The notes beneath the pieces are model-generated. The model was not told where the DNA came from. It searched no databases and saw only the letters and a program-made list of their open reading frames with translations. A DNA stretch of 64,000 nt, taken from assembly GCA_029880855.1 (NCBI GenBank), contig JAOUNS010000018.1, forward strand, positions 19,359 through 83,358. The letters are read 5' to 3'. Made by a program: the position numbers and the translations under genes. Below are positions 46,100-56,274 of this stretch, piece after piece. Source of the DNA: Gammaproteobacteria bacterium. Its GTDB lineage: Bacteria; Pseudomonadota; Gammaproteobacteria; UBA6429; Thiohalophilaceae. Within the stretch, counting starts at the first letter, position 1; each line of letters starts with the position of its first letter.

Positions 46100-46936
46100 C
46101 TACAATTCCGCAGAAAGAAACAGCGGGTCAGCTATCCAGCCTTCAGCCGGGTTTGCGTTTTCCGGAATACCATACCCACGATCACGATATTGATATGCCC
46201 AGCCTGCCTGTATTGCGCACAGAACCGCATCCAACGTATCACCCGTAGCATCATCGACTAGCTTATCCTTCATCTCATCGGACATAGCCACCGATACTTT
46301 ATAAGTATCTACCATGCTATCAGAGAAAATTCCATCTACTATATTTTTTCTTGCCAAATACAATTCTTTGGTTTGCTTTTTCTTTTGATCATTTTTATAA
46401 CTGTTCTTGCCAACAATTCTTCTGGCAATTATTGCAGGATAGGCCTCAACAATTACTTTGGTACTATCCAGACGACGGACAGGGACAATATCGGCATCAG
46501 TCGCCAGCAAGCGTTTTGCACCTTCGTAGAACATTTTTCCCACCGGCACACCATATAATTTTTGTGGGCTGATAGATGATGCCAACTCATCAATTTTTCT
46601 GCGATGTTCTTTATCACCGGTCGCACGATGTTTTTTGTAGTCATCAAGCAATTGACAAAATTGGTTTCTATCCATTTTGCTTACAATACCGACATAATCT
46701 TGCCAGACATTCGGCCAGCCCAGGTTATTGATCAGTGTTTGCGACTGACCAAAGGGAAAATCCAAACCGGCCACATAGGGACCGGCATCACCTAATACTG
46801 CCTCGAATTTTATAAAATCAGTGACTTCTTCAACTGAAAATATTTTCAAAACTTTTTCATCCAGTTCTCCATAAGCGAATGTGATCGGCTTTTTTCTGGA
46901 CGGAGAACTTGTAAAGTCGGCGCCGATGATTTTCAT
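46100..46936 (-). CDS. DUF429 family, predicted RNase-H-fold nuclease
   Basis: This 278-residue protein has the DUF429 pattern: GADFTSSPSRKKP at the N-terminus (Asp7), AGLDFPFGQS (about 56-65), and DDATGDTLDAVLCAIQAGWA near residue 230. These acidic residues fit an RNase-H-like metal site, and the family is predicted to be nucleases. It ends the minus-strand island series, 88 bases after the gene before it. Cellular role is unknown; a defence-related role is inferred from neighbours. Confidence 0.75.
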   Translation of the reverse strand: MKIIGADFTSSPSRKKPITFAYGELDEKVLKIFSVEEVTDFIKFEAVLGDAGPYVAGLDFPFGQSQTLINNLGWPNVWQDYVGIVSKMDRNQFCQLLDDYKKHRATGDKEHRRKIDELASSISPQKLYGVPVGKMFYEGAKRLLATDADIVPVRRLDSTKVIVEAYPAIIARRIVGKNSYKNDQKKKQTKELYLARKNIVDGIFSDSMVDTYKVSVAMSDEMKDKLVDDATGDTLDAVLCAIQAGWAYQYRDRGYGIPENANPAEGWIADPLFLSAEL

Positions 46937-47024
46937 ATATATTTTTTACAGTAACGTCCTATTCTATTTATAAGTTTACATTTTATCTGCGATTTACACT
47001 CACAATCATAATGCAGTATCAGGT

Positions 47025-48284
47025 CTATTTTTGTTTATCCAGAATCACATCAATTAAAGGTTTACATGCCAGCCATGTATTGGCGATACTTTCGACGATT
47101 TTCGGCGATTTAACGGATGGGCAGTTGGCATAGGAAAATACTGCACCAACACCCAACTGAGTGTTTCCTTTTTTGTTAGCCAATAATTCGTAGGCAGATT
47201 CCAGCCATATTGGTTGGTGTTTCACATCAGAGTTTTTTGACGGAAATGCAGTATCAAGTGAAAATGTCTGCCTTGCATCAACGGTTGGTTGTGATTTTTG
47301 GGTGCGATAGTGACGTTGTAGCACATCAACATATGATTCGACACCCTTCACCTTGCCTACGGTTTTATTAATATTACGATGTACCTGTCGAAAAAGTTCT
47401 TCAAACCCTTCATACCCATCCTGAAAGAGCCGGTTTCGAAGACTACGTTTAATACTATTTGGCACAATAATAATAGCAACAACACGTTCTGACTGAATAC
47501 CGACTGTCAGATGCACGGTTTTAACAAAATCTTTTTCATGATCAAATGCTTTCAATCGCAGGCAGTCCCAAACCAGACTGGCGTTTTTACCAGTGATCAT
47601 GCCTCTGCCCGGTGCGACCGGGTCCATACCCAGTTGTTTATTTAATGCGGTATGGCTTCGTAACTCTGCCATGATCAATTTGATCAATCGCTTGGCTTCC
47701 AGATAACTGTATGGATTGTCATTATCAAAGGGTATGCCCGAGAATTTAGTCAATGTCCCCTCCTTTAAATAGTTGTCATCCGGCCATTTGGATTCGGCCA
47801 CATCCATATATTCACACACCTTGCCCGCCCAATAGGACCAGCCTGATTGTTTATACAACCACTCATAAATATCCGGCCAACTTTTGAATATTGACCCTTT
47901 GGGCAGTTTAAACTTTGGCTCAGCCACATCCACGACCAACAGGGTCACTTTGGTGAAACCACGTCGATTGGCGGTGGCAAGATGTCGGTTTAATTGATCT
48001 CTGGTCAGAGTTGCAGAGACCTTGTTTTCGATGATCAAAGACCAGTCATCATCACTATAGATCCAGGCATCCGGCAGGCCTTGCCGGGAATAGTCAGTTT
48101 CGTTGCTTTCAGGATCACCGGGCAGGCGTTGTTCGACGATATTGATTGATTTGGCTGGAGGTGCCATACCGGTAACCCAGCGGACAAATTTACCCAGCAG
48201 TTTGCGATCTTCATGCAGGGCCGTCACCAGCGCATGGGTGAGCTTGTTTTCAGGTTGGCTGTATTGATCGAAGATGTTTCGCAT
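47025..48284 (-). CDS. PD-(D/E)XK nuclease-fold protein
   Basis: This 419-residue protein has an N-terminal PD-(D/E)XK domain: PENKLTHALVTAL at 11-23, then GLPDAWIYSDDDW with Asp72 and LIIENKVSATL with Glu86 and Lys88, and Gln97 after it. This matches the PD-(D/E)XK superfamily nuclease type whose members often sit in restriction or defence islands. The C-terminal two thirds are unrecognised. The start lies 39 bases after the gene before it, so it is likely part of one operon with the type III system. Confidence 0.75.
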   Translation of the reverse strand: MRNIFDQYSQPENKLTHALVTALHEDRKLLGKFVRWVTGMAPPAKSINIVEQRLPGDPESNETDYSRQGLPDAWIYSDDDWSLIIENKVSATLTRDQLNRHLATANRRGFTKVTLLVVDVAEPKFKLPKGSIFKSWPDIYEWLYKQSGWSYWAGKVCEYMDVAESKWPDDNYLKEGTLTKFSGIPFDNDNPYSYLEAKRLIKLIMAELRSHTALNKQLGMDPVAPGRGMITGKNASLVWDCLRLKAFDHEKDFVKTVHLTVGIQSERVVAIIIVPNSIKRSLRNRLFQDGYEGFEELFRQVHRNINKTVGKVKGVESYVDVLQRHYRTQKSQPTVDARQTFSLDTAFPSKNSDVKHQPIWLESAYELLANKKGNTQLGVGAVFSYANCPSVKSPKIVESIANTWLACKPLIDVILDKQK

Positions 48285-48323
48285 TATAATTATTTAATCT
48301 TGCCGCGTCAGACTACGTGCCAG

Positions 48324-49331
48324 TTAACACTTTCTGGTTATCTCATATGCTGCGGAGATAACAGATTTAATTTCATCAAAGTAGTCTGTATTTGTAATTT
48401 CAATTGCCGCACATGCGCTATTATAAAAGCCTTGCACACTATCTGACAAAGCGGATACATTATGATGCGCAACCACACGCCTTATCTCTTCTTCCGGCAA
48501 CATAACAAGCAGTTTGATTTTCTTTTTCCGTATTTGTATATAAGCAATGTTTTTCGTTGATTTTATTGAAATGTAGTATTTTTGAGGATTAAGGATTAAA
48601 TTGACATCAATACTTTTTATCACTGCCTTGATTTTTTCATAGATTTGTTTAATATTATCTGTCACATCATCCAAATGATAATTTTCTGATATTTCTGGTG
48701 TTGTCTCTGTTACTTCATCTACCCGTATATAATCCAATGCCTCGTATTCCGGCTCCATGGCATATATAACATTCTGGGCATCAATAAACTTCTTTATCAC
48801 CAATACTTTAACCATCTTTCCCCATGTGTCCGTATAGGTGTCCAGTATTTCCGGCAATTCTTTCTTTTCGCCATCTATGACGAGTAAAATATTCTGACTG
48901 TTGTCAATCAGATCCGTTAAATATTTATATATCTCACTTGTGCCTGTCAGCTTCTTGAATTCATTTTTAATTTCGTTATCTTCATTAATTAACGTAAACA
49001 GCTTCTCCACCAATGTTTTTTGTTGTTTGTGGTTTTTAAAAAAGGCGAAAAACTTTGTTATTTGCGGGAATATATGACTAAAGAAGCTATGAGAAGCAAG
49101 TTCTACCTCGACCAGAAAAAACTGGGGGTCGGTACTATCTGAGAAATCGAAGAAAAACCCGTCAGGAATGGTGCCACCCAGTGTTTTTGATTCTATTTTT
49201 CTTTTCGCATCAATATAAATTGTTTTTTCACCAAAGAAGCTTTTTGACAAGCCAACTATTTCCTGCTCAAACTCGTCTTCGGTGGCATAGCTATAAATAG
49301 CGTATTTTTTATTGTTGTGAAACACATTCAT
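48324..49331 (-). CDS. Unknown protein with PD-(D/E)XE-like domain and DUF5655-like C-terminus
   Basis: This 335-residue protein has a restriction-like pattern: GTIPDGFFFDF (Asp57) and QFFLVEVELASHSFF (Glu75, Glu77), then HIFPQITKFF. The lysine of the classical motif is replaced by Glu77, a variant I associate with a family of EVEL-x-x-H proteins. The C-terminal 100 residues (KYYISIKSTKNIAYIQIRKK) resemble DUF5655. The gene is markedly AT-rich compared with its surroundings, a sign of transfer. It lies 49 bases after res. Confidence 0.65.
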   Translation of the reverse strand: MNVFHNNKKYAIYSYATEDEFEQEIVGLSKSFFGEKTIYIDAKRKIESKTLGGTIPDGFFFDFSDSTDPQFFLVEVELASHSFFSHIFPQITKFFAFFKNHKQQKTLVEKLFTLINEDNEIKNEFKKLTGTSEIYKYLTDLIDNSQNILLVIDGEKKELPEILDTYTDTWGKMVKVLVIKKFIDAQNVIYAMEPEYEALDYIRVDEVTETTPEISENYHLDDVTDNIKQIYEKIKAVIKSIDVNLILNPQKYYISIKSTKNIAYIQIRKKKIKLLVMLPEEEIRRVVAHHNVSALSDSVQGFYNSACAAIEITNTDYFDEIKSVISAAYEITRKC

Positions 49332-49380
49332 ACTTCTGCCTCTTTATGGCTTCATTTATGATTTATATAGACAAATCATG

Positions 49381-52032
49381 TTAAACACCCAGCTTTATTA
49401 GCGCCTGATTCCAACTATCTTCCAACAACATGGTAAAACTAATCTGTTCTGACTCATCGCCCAAATTCAACTCGCCAGCTTTGATCGCAGTATTTGCATG
49501 CTGTGTCAGCAATTCAAATAGCTCTCTCTTATATTCAGTATCATCATTCCCTTTTAGGTGCTCGCCTTTTGTTTCCAATACCTTAAATTGATATTTACCA
49601 TTTCCATCAGCATGAACACAGGCTAACAAATCAGGAAATACTTTATTTCTCTGCCATCCCTGCAAACTGTATGAACGTTGATTGACTGCAATTCTGTGCC
49701 ACCAATAAACACATTCCTTATCATCCAAATACCAGGCGGTATTCTTTTCCAAGGTATTTAATTCCTTCAAATACACTTTCTCAAACAAATTTCGTTCTAA
49801 AGGCTCGCCGTTCTTTTTATATAAAACAGGATCAGTGTCACTTACATCGATCTCTAATTCTTCAGCCAGTTTCCAGTTAATTTCAGGATCGTTTGAAGCA
49901 ACTAATCTAAGCGTTAGATCACCAGATTTCAGCTTTTCTTTGAATAGGTTCTCTGCCGCCCCGTTCACCTGCTGTTTGAGATCCTTTTTCATTTCCTTCA
50001 GCAAATCCAGACGACCCGCATACAAACGTTCTTCACTAATACCCCTTTCACGCAGCAAATCCAGCGACTCTGACAATATGCGCATGCCCTGCCAGGGGTT
50101 AGGAATCACATCCAACAATTGACGCACCAAAAAGGGTACGTCTAATTCCTCATCGTACTGTCTCTCTCGAACCATCTGGCTCGTAATGTAATCAAATTGT
50201 CCGCGCTCTTTGCCTTTTTTCTTAATATCAATTTTCGCAATTGTCCGATTGAGCTTTTCGTCTTCTTCCATACTCACTGTACCGGCCTGCAAAAAACGAA
50301 AGCTTTCCCAATCCAGTTCACCTAAAATATCTCGGTCATAGTCCAGTACACGATACCCATCAGGGCCAATATCCTTATGCAATACTCTAGGTAAGAAAAT
50401 TGGTGGTATATTTTTGTATTTATCTTGTCTTTTTATTGTTTTCCTTTTTGAAACAGGTGTTGCGGTCACACTGCCGCTAGCGGCGTTGACACTCGATGCG
50501 AGATCGGCCATCCCCTCATCTTCAAGTCCACGTCGTACACCAGTGACCGCTTCCGTCACATCCTGATCAAATGTGAACACATAGCACTCATCAAGTGCCT
50601 GTCGTTTTGTTAACGTTGCATGTGGTTGTCTCAGTACACGACCTATCATTTGGGTTAACGCAGTATTTGCCGTGGTTTTTGAAAGAATAGCCAGCACGTA
50701 CGCAAATGGACAATCCCAGCCTTCTCGCAAAGCATCTTTAGTGATGATATATCGAACTTGACAAGTATCGACTAACAAATCATCATCCCCCAATTCATCT
50801 TTTTCAGATGTCTTAAGACGTATCTCATCTTCTTTAGCACCGAGCTTTTCCAGTAAGTATTCGCGAACATCTTCTGCGTGTATAAAAGCTGAATCTCGCT
50901 GCTCTTTTCCAGTGCGTTCGACTCGGATCAACATTATTGGCCGTATATAGCGGCCTGTATCAGATTGAAAGTCGAATGACTCTTTTGCCAGTTCTGCAAG
51001 CTTTGCGTGCGCCACTGATAATGTATGTTTCCAGCCACCCTTGTCTTCGTTAATAATATTAATGGGGAGCTTGATCATTTCCTCATCTTTTAAATCTGAG
51101 CCAGGCACGTTCACTAAAACATTGGACTGGTGTCGACCATTGGTATTCGGTGTTGCTGACAACTCCAACATAAAGCAAGGGTTAAAACCACATAGTGTAT
51201 CTCGTGCCGTGTCAGAATAGGCTTTATGGCCTTCATCAATAATAATGACTGGTCTGACCAGTCTAAGCACATTACCCAGGCTATGCTTGATCGAAATCGA
51301 TCCGGGGACAACCCCATCAGCCCAACCCATATCCGCAAGGTCATTTTGATCCAGATTGGGCACAGCATTGAGAAGTTCATCATTCGCGTCACTGTCATCT
51401 TCAACCGGGAAAAATGACACAAAACGACCACTGTCACGGAATAGGCGTAGTGTCTCTTTAGATTTGCGTGCCGCTGACGGTAGCATCAACAACATGACAC
51501 AGAGTTGCTCGTCAACATCGCGCCGTGTGAAGGCATCGTCTTTTTCCAGCATTTTCACCCGGCCACCAGAGGCACGTTCCAGCATTTGGCGGTATGGATG
51601 CTCACGATCGGCCAAATGCTTCCAGGTCTGTTTGTAGATGGCATCAGAAGGTACAACCCACAAAGCAAGACCTGTTTGGCGTTTGAAATGATCTGCATGG
51701 ATTCTTTCCAGAGCAGCAGTGGCCAAAAGGGTTTTTCCCCCTCCTGTTGGAACTTTTAGGCAGACATTAGGTATCGATCGTTGAAATCCATCATGTCGTG
51801 ATAAATAAGGCGCCACAATGGCATTACCATCCGCATCATGCAAATAAGGTAATCTGCGCTCATTATTCAACTGCTCCCAGGCATCACGTGGGTAATCGGT
51901 TATAGGTACTGTTTTACCTTTGCTTTTGTGAAAAGCCACATAATCTTCTGCATCTTCCTGCTTTTCTGATAATACGCTCAGGTATTTATCAATTTTCTGT
52001 AACACACCCCGTTGATATTCTTTTAACTCCAT
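49381..52032 (-). CDS. Type III restriction enzyme, Res subunit
   Basis: This 883-residue protein has a superfamily 2 helicase core: Walker A VPTGGGKTLLA (94-104), DEGHKAYSD (266-274), and later TQMIGRVLRQPHA. A C-terminal nuclease domain has FPDLL (799-803) and LETKGEH (819-825), the PD-(D/E)XK pair. This is the classical Res architecture, which translocates and cleaves DNA with Mod. It starts two bases after the mod stop. An intact frame suggests an active enzyme. Confidence 0.92.
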   Translation of the reverse strand: MELKEYQRGVLQKIDKYLSVLSEKQEDAEDYVAFHKSKGKTVPITDYPRDAWEQLNNERRLPYLHDADGNAIVAPYLSRHDGFQRSIPNVCLKVPTGGGKTLLATAALERIHADHFKRQTGLALWVVPSDAIYKQTWKHLADREHPYRQMLERASGGRVKMLEKDDAFTRRDVDEQLCVMLLMLPSAARKSKETLRLFRDSGRFVSFFPVEDDSDANDELLNAVPNLDQNDLADMGWADGVVPGSISIKHSLGNVLRLVRPVIIIDEGHKAYSDTARDTLCGFNPCFMLELSATPNTNGRHQSNVLVNVPGSDLKDEEMIKLPINIINEDKGGWKHTLSVAHAKLAELAKESFDFQSDTGRYIRPIMLIRVERTGKEQRDSAFIHAEDVREYLLEKLGAKEDEIRLKTSEKDELGDDDLLVDTCQVRYIITKDALREGWDCPFAYVLAILSKTTANTALTQMIGRVLRQPHATLTKRQALDECYVFTFDQDVTEAVTGVRRGLEDEGMADLASSVNAASGSVTATPVSKRKTIKRQDKYKNIPPIFLPRVLHKDIGPDGYRVLDYDRDILGELDWESFRFLQAGTVSMEEDEKLNRTIAKIDIKKKGKERGQFDYITSQMVRERQYDEELDVPFLVRQLLDVIPNPWQGMRILSESLDLLRERGISEERLYAGRLDLLKEMKKDLKQQVNGAAENLFKEKLKSGDLTLRLVASNDPEINWKLAEELEIDVSDTDPVLYKKNGEPLERNLFEKVYLKELNTLEKNTAWYLDDKECVYWWHRIAVNQRSYSLQGWQRNKVFPDLLACVHADGNGKYQFKVLETKGEHLKGNDDTEYKRELFELLTQHANTAIKAGELNLGDESEQISFTMLLEDSWNQALIKLGV

Positions 52033-52034
52033 AG

Positions 52035-53858
52035 TTAATCACCCAAGATCCGATGCACCGCATACGGAAGCTGGCAAAATTCAATACGCTGCTTCGTAAG
52101 CTCTTTTTGACTCATAAACTTTGCGACAGCAAATACGATTGCGCGTTTACCCGTTTTATTACTATTAGTTATCGCTTTCACCTTATCCGCATTTAATGCG
52201 GCCTCATTGGATCGTAACCACACCTTGTCTGGCTGATATATGAGGTGAATACGGAAAAGGTCTGTTTCACCAATAAACCCATCAATTGAAGGTTTGGCGA
52301 CTTTTTCTAGTGATTGCCCTGTGGCGGTATAGAACACATATTGAGCTAAAGTTTCATAATTAGGTAATCCTTCACCAGTAAGGAGGCTCTCTATATCGAT
52401 CGGGTTTCCTAATGTGCAATAGGTAAAACTACCACCAAGTGCTGGCACCTTCTTTGTTATCTTCCGTTCACCTATTACCGAAAGCATTCCATCTTTTATT
52501 TCTTTCTTTATATTGTCGTACTCTGATGCTTGCAGGTTCTCAATAGCATTCACTTGGTCAATGACTTTCTGATATTTCTTTTCAAATATACTCCATGTTA
52601 TTTTTTCAGAATAAAGCTCTTCTTTCTGTATCCCCTTAAATTCATACCCATTAATAATACGCTTCAATCTTTCGGCTGTTAAATCATCGGCATAATCTTC
52701 ACACTCTATCAGTATAAATTTGCGATCACCCTTATCTTTTTTATTTGCCGCCAGAACTGCTTGACCAGTAGCACCACTACCAGCAAATGAATCTAACACT
52801 ATGGAGTGTTCGTTGGTTGAAATATCAATTATTCGCCGAACCAAATCAGTTGGCTTGGGAGTAATAAATAGGTCAGCATCGCTCTTTGTTGCCATAATTT
52901 TAGATAATTCTTGTTTAGCATTCCTTGTACTACCTACCTCCTTCCATGACCATAGCGTTTGAGGAACAACGCCACTTCTAACCTCTGACAAAAATCTTTT
53001 AATACCTGGTCTATTATCACCAGATTCACCCCACCAAATGCGATTATCTTTCTCCAACTCTGAAAATTTCTCTTTACTAATACGCCAATAGCTACCTGCT
53101 GGTGGGCCTTTAATTAAGCGGCCTGATGGAGTTTTTATTTCGTACAATCCTTGACTGTAGTGATTTCTTGCCGCCATATCACTTAACAACCATGCTCCTC
53201 TAGGATCGTTATCAGGATTCTTATATCGAGCCAACATCTCTTCACTTCTCTCAAGCAGGTTCGGCCTCCAACTTTCAGAATTTTTTGCATACACAAGAAT
53301 ATAATCATGATCTTCACTAAAATGTATTGCCGTATTCTTTGGGCTATCCATTTTGTGCCAAATACAGCATGTAACAAAATTATTTTCACCAAATAACTCA
53401 TCAAGAATAACTTTGCATCGTTGTGCCTCATTGTCATCCAACGTTATCCAAATAGTGCCATTTTCTGACAGCAATTCTCTTAACAAAGATAGTCTCGGCC
53501 ACATCATACAAAGCCATTTATCGTGTCTTTCTAAATCATCTTTATCCACCGGGTTCGCAGACTTTTTCAACCACTCCTTCATGAGCGGTGAGCGTACATT
53601 ATCGTTATAACACCAGCCTTCATTGCCCGTGTTGTAGGGTGGATCGATAAAAATGCAATCTACTTTCCCTGCATGGGTAGGCAATAATGCTTTTAGCGCT
53701 TCCAGATTATCGCCATGAATGATCAGATTATCATCCAGCGATGGCTTCTTGCCTTTTTCAGGCAGTGATTTTTTTGCATCGATCTTCAACTCCCTGAATG
53801 GAACACTCAGATGGTGCGAGTATACAAATTGCTTTCCTTTAAACTCTAATGTCGGCAT
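52035..53858 (-). CDS. Type III DNA methyltransferase, Mod subunit
   Basis: This 607-residue protein has the beta-class order of methyltransferase motifs: DCIFIDPPYNTGNEG with motif IV DPPY (72-75) comes before motif I DSFAGSGATGQ (356-366). A central variable region (about 150-330) should hold the target-recognition domain. It methylates adenine or cytosine at the recognition site and, with Res, forms a type III system. The specificity cannot be read. Fic lies 59 bases upstream, Res two bases downstream. Confidence 0.92.
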   Translation of the reverse strand: MPTLEFKGKQFVYSHHLSVPFRELKIDAKKSLPEKGKKPSLDDNLIIHGDNLEALKALLPTHAGKVDCIFIDPPYNTGNEGWCYNDNVRSPLMKEWLKKSANPVDKDDLERHDKWLCMMWPRLSLLRELLSENGTIWITLDDNEAQRCKVILDELFGENNFVTCCIWHKMDSPKNTAIHFSEDHDYILVYAKNSESWRPNLLERSEEMLARYKNPDNDPRGAWLLSDMAARNHYSQGLYEIKTPSGRLIKGPPAGSYWRISKEKFSELEKDNRIWWGESGDNRPGIKRFLSEVRSGVVPQTLWSWKEVGSTRNAKQELSKIMATKSDADLFITPKPTDLVRRIIDISTNEHSIVLDSFAGSGATGQAVLAANKKDKGDRKFILIECEDYADDLTAERLKRIINGYEFKGIQKEELYSEKITWSIFEKKYQKVIDQVNAIENLQASEYDNIKKEIKDGMLSVIGERKITKKVPALGGSFTYCTLGNPIDIESLLTGEGLPNYETLAQYVFYTATGQSLEKVAKPSIDGFIGETDLFRIHLIYQPDKVWLRSNEAALNADKVKAITNSNKTGKRAIVFAVAKFMSQKELTKQRIEFCQLPYAVHRILGD

Positions 53859-53917
53859 ATTAATAACCTGTTTGTATTTATCTAAATTGTTCTGTTTCGA
53901 TACAATTAATTTTTAAA

Positions 53918-55021
53918 TTAAATAACTTTCTTACCTTCACAAATATTCAATAACTCAGGAAAGGCATATCTTGCCGGCCTGCGCCCTGCACTTTGGCGCA
54001 AGGTGATGATGACTTTTTCCTCTTCCAGCGTTGCGAGGATTTTGTGTGCGGTGGGTTTTGGTATATCTGACCGTTCACAAAAATCGCTGACGCGAAAAAT
54101 GGGTTGGGCAAACAGGGCATCCACGGCCTGGGCACAGTGTTGTGAATGGGTTGCTTCGCGTACCTGTTCTTTCATTTTTTCATAGAGCTTCATTATTTTG
54201 TCCAACCGTTCATTGTTGACTTTTGACTGTTCTACGACGGCTCTTAGGAAAAAGGCGATCCAGCCCGTCCAGTCTCGTTGCTGTGAGATGGCCCTTAAGC
54301 GGTCATAGTACTCATCTCGATTCTCTTCGAGATAGGCCGAGAGATAAAACATGGGGCTGCTTAGTCGGCCTTTACTATACAGGAATAAGGGAATGAGCAG
54401 GCGGCCAATTCGGCCATTCCCATCTTTAAATGGGTGCAGTAATTCAAACTGGGCATGGACAATGGCGGTTTGTGCGATGACATCAAAATCGGTGCCGGCC
54501 AGATAGGTTTCCCAGGCCTGTAAGTGATCCAGTAGTTGCATAGGGTTAGGAGGCACAAAGGTCGCTTGTTCCATGGTGCAGCCGGGTCGGCCTATCCAGT
54601 TTTGGTCTTTTCTGAATTCACCGGGGGTTTTGTCCTGCCCACGTACACTGTCCATTAATATCTGGTGTAATTGTCTGATCAGGCTAAGCCGAATAGGTTG
54701 ATCGGCCACTTCTTCTCTGGCCTGTAACAAGGCACGACGGTAATTGATAATCTCCTTGATGTCTTTTGTCTTTGTTTCGTCATACTCTTGTCCGGCATCA
54801 TGTTCCAGTACCTCCTCGATGGTGGCCTGGGTGCCTTCGATTTTGGATGACAACACCGCCTCTTGGGATGTGAGCGGGGATAGCATGATGCTTGGATTGA
54901 TCATCGCCTGGAGCAGGCCGGCATAACGGGCCAGCCCCGCATTCGCCTCACCGACCAGAGTGATGAGCTGGGTATGGTCAATATCTTTTATCGGTAGCGT
55001 TTCTGGATGATAGGGTTCCAT
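53918..55021 (-). CDS. Fic family protein with HTH
   Basis: This 367-residue protein has the Fic active-site motif HPFKDGNGRIGR (196-207), which transfers AMP from ATP to proteins. The N-terminal inhibitory motif SSKIEGT (58-64), matching [S/T]xxxE[G/N], marks a self-inhibited class II Fic. The C-terminal 80 residues (SDFCERSDIPKPTAHKILATL) form a winged-helix domain. It lies 59 bases upstream of mod on the same strand, so it may be a regulator, an anti-phage element or an independent gene. The reading frame is intact. Confidence 0.92.
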   Translation of the reverse strand: MEPYHPETLPIKDIDHTQLITLVGEANAGLARYAGLLQAMINPSIMLSPLTSQEAVLSSKIEGTQATIEEVLEHDAGQEYDETKTKDIKEIINYRRALLQAREEVADQPIRLSLIRQLHQILMDSVRGQDKTPGEFRKDQNWIGRPGCTMEQATFVPPNPMQLLDHLQAWETYLAGTDFDVIAQTAIVHAQFELLHPFKDGNGRIGRLLIPLFLYSKGRLSSPMFYLSAYLEENRDEYYDRLRAISQQRDWTGWIAFFLRAVVEQSKVNNERLDKIMKLYEKMKEQVREATHSQHCAQAVDALFAQPIFRVSDFCERSDIPKPTAHKILATLEEEKVIITLRQSAGRRPARYAFPELLNICEGKKVI

Positions 55022-55306
55022 GCTCCCCCTGCCCTATTTTATTGTTTTGAGGTTTGGCATCATGACTTTTTTTGTATCAGTAATCAACAAATAAGATACA
55101 CAAATTAACTTGTAGACTTTATGTGAAACACAATGTTGAAACCAGAAAGTACATCATAAACTCTGACCGGAATGCATGTAAGTCACTGTTTTAATGTGAA
55201 TTTTCTTACACCTGTCAGATTTAGGTATGCTCCATCTTTGCTGCTAAAAAGATTTTCCACCTTCTAACCAGTCCCGCTGTTAAACTAAGGGATTACTCCG
55301 TAGCTG

Positions 55307-55933
55307 TTATAGTCTGAAATCCCTGTGCTCCAGCAGGTAATATCCCTGGGTGGAGATGGATACCCGGTAGTCATCCCCGGCTTTGTCGCGTATCTCATCT
55401 TCTTCGTATGCGCTGTAGGGGATCATACCCAGCAGTGAGGGAGTACCCGCCGGGTTGTTGAAGATATAGGGGATGGTCTTGTCCGGTGCGATAGGTGTGA
55501 AGGGCTGTTCAAAGGTGCCGAATCCGCCTTGCGATTTAGCATTGACGGCAACTGTGGTGATAAATCGTAAATAGCTGTTGATTTCATCTTCGGCAATGAG
55601 TCTGTCGAGAACTTTATCGGATATGTCCATGAAGCAATTCAGGTACCGGTCGTTACAATTACCCATCAGCAGGTATATCGTGTACTCGGGACAGGTGTAT
55701 TCAACGGCAAGACCTTTCCAGTCTTTCAGTTCCGGTTGGCATTCGCTGATTTCCTTGCCGATGATTTCAAATTTTTCGTTTTCCTCAAAGACGTCGCGTT
55801 CATCCAGCTCGACCTTGTAGATGCTGCCGCTTTTTCTGAAACCAATGTCTTTCACCTGTGCATCGATCTTCAACATCAATTCGTTGAGTGGTTGTATCGG
55901 TCCGACAAGGACAAAGGTGAAATCCATTGACAT
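55307..55933 (-). CDS. Hypothetical protein
   Basis: This 208-residue soluble acidic protein has no signal peptide, membrane segment or recognised domain. A GGGAG site precedes the ATG 8 bases upstream. It lies about 290 bases from the Fic gene on the same strand and could be an island passenger. Confidence rests on ribosome binding site, length and codon use. Confidence 0.6.
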   Translation of the reverse strand: MSMDFTFVLVGPIQPLNELMLKIDAQVKDIGFRKSGSIYKVELDERDVFEENEKFEIIGKEISECQPELKDWKGLAVEYTCPEYTIYLLMGNCNDRYLNCFMDISDKVLDRLIAEDEINSYLRFITTVAVNAKSQGGFGTFEQPFTPIAPDKTIPYIFNNPAGTPSLLGMIPYSAYEEDEIRDKAGDDYRVSISTQGYYLLEHRDFRL

Positions 55934-56274
55934 CGTTTATTCTCCCGGTCTGTATTCAGATAACTATCTCTACTTCAAAGCCGCGTCTTTCGTATATTGC
56001 TTTACTGTCAGCCACATCATCCAGCGAACCAGCTATTTTTGCCAGTGGTTTTTTGTTGGGATCGTGGTATTGGGAGAGACACGCCCGACATGTGATATCC
56101 GGTCGTATTTGGTTACATTTTCTCCACTCTTGTATTTCAAAATCTTGCTATCCGGTATTGGAAGTTACAGGGGTTATCAGCATGTGGGAAATTGCCTGGT
56201 CTTGCCACCGGGTTAGGTGTTTTGCTATGTATGTGGATATACTCTGTAAATTGAGATTCTACGGTGCCCGTTTT
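55934..56274. other. Intergenic region, 341 bases
   Basis: No gene is convincing here. A plus-strand frame opens at 55927 and joins the next gene, but its first 116 codons have no binding site and poor protein character. Nothing else stands out. Confidence 0.35.

Noticed and set aside
46100..55021. Prophage or integrative element
   Set aside because: No integrase, transposase, tRNA or attachment repeats were seen at the boundaries.
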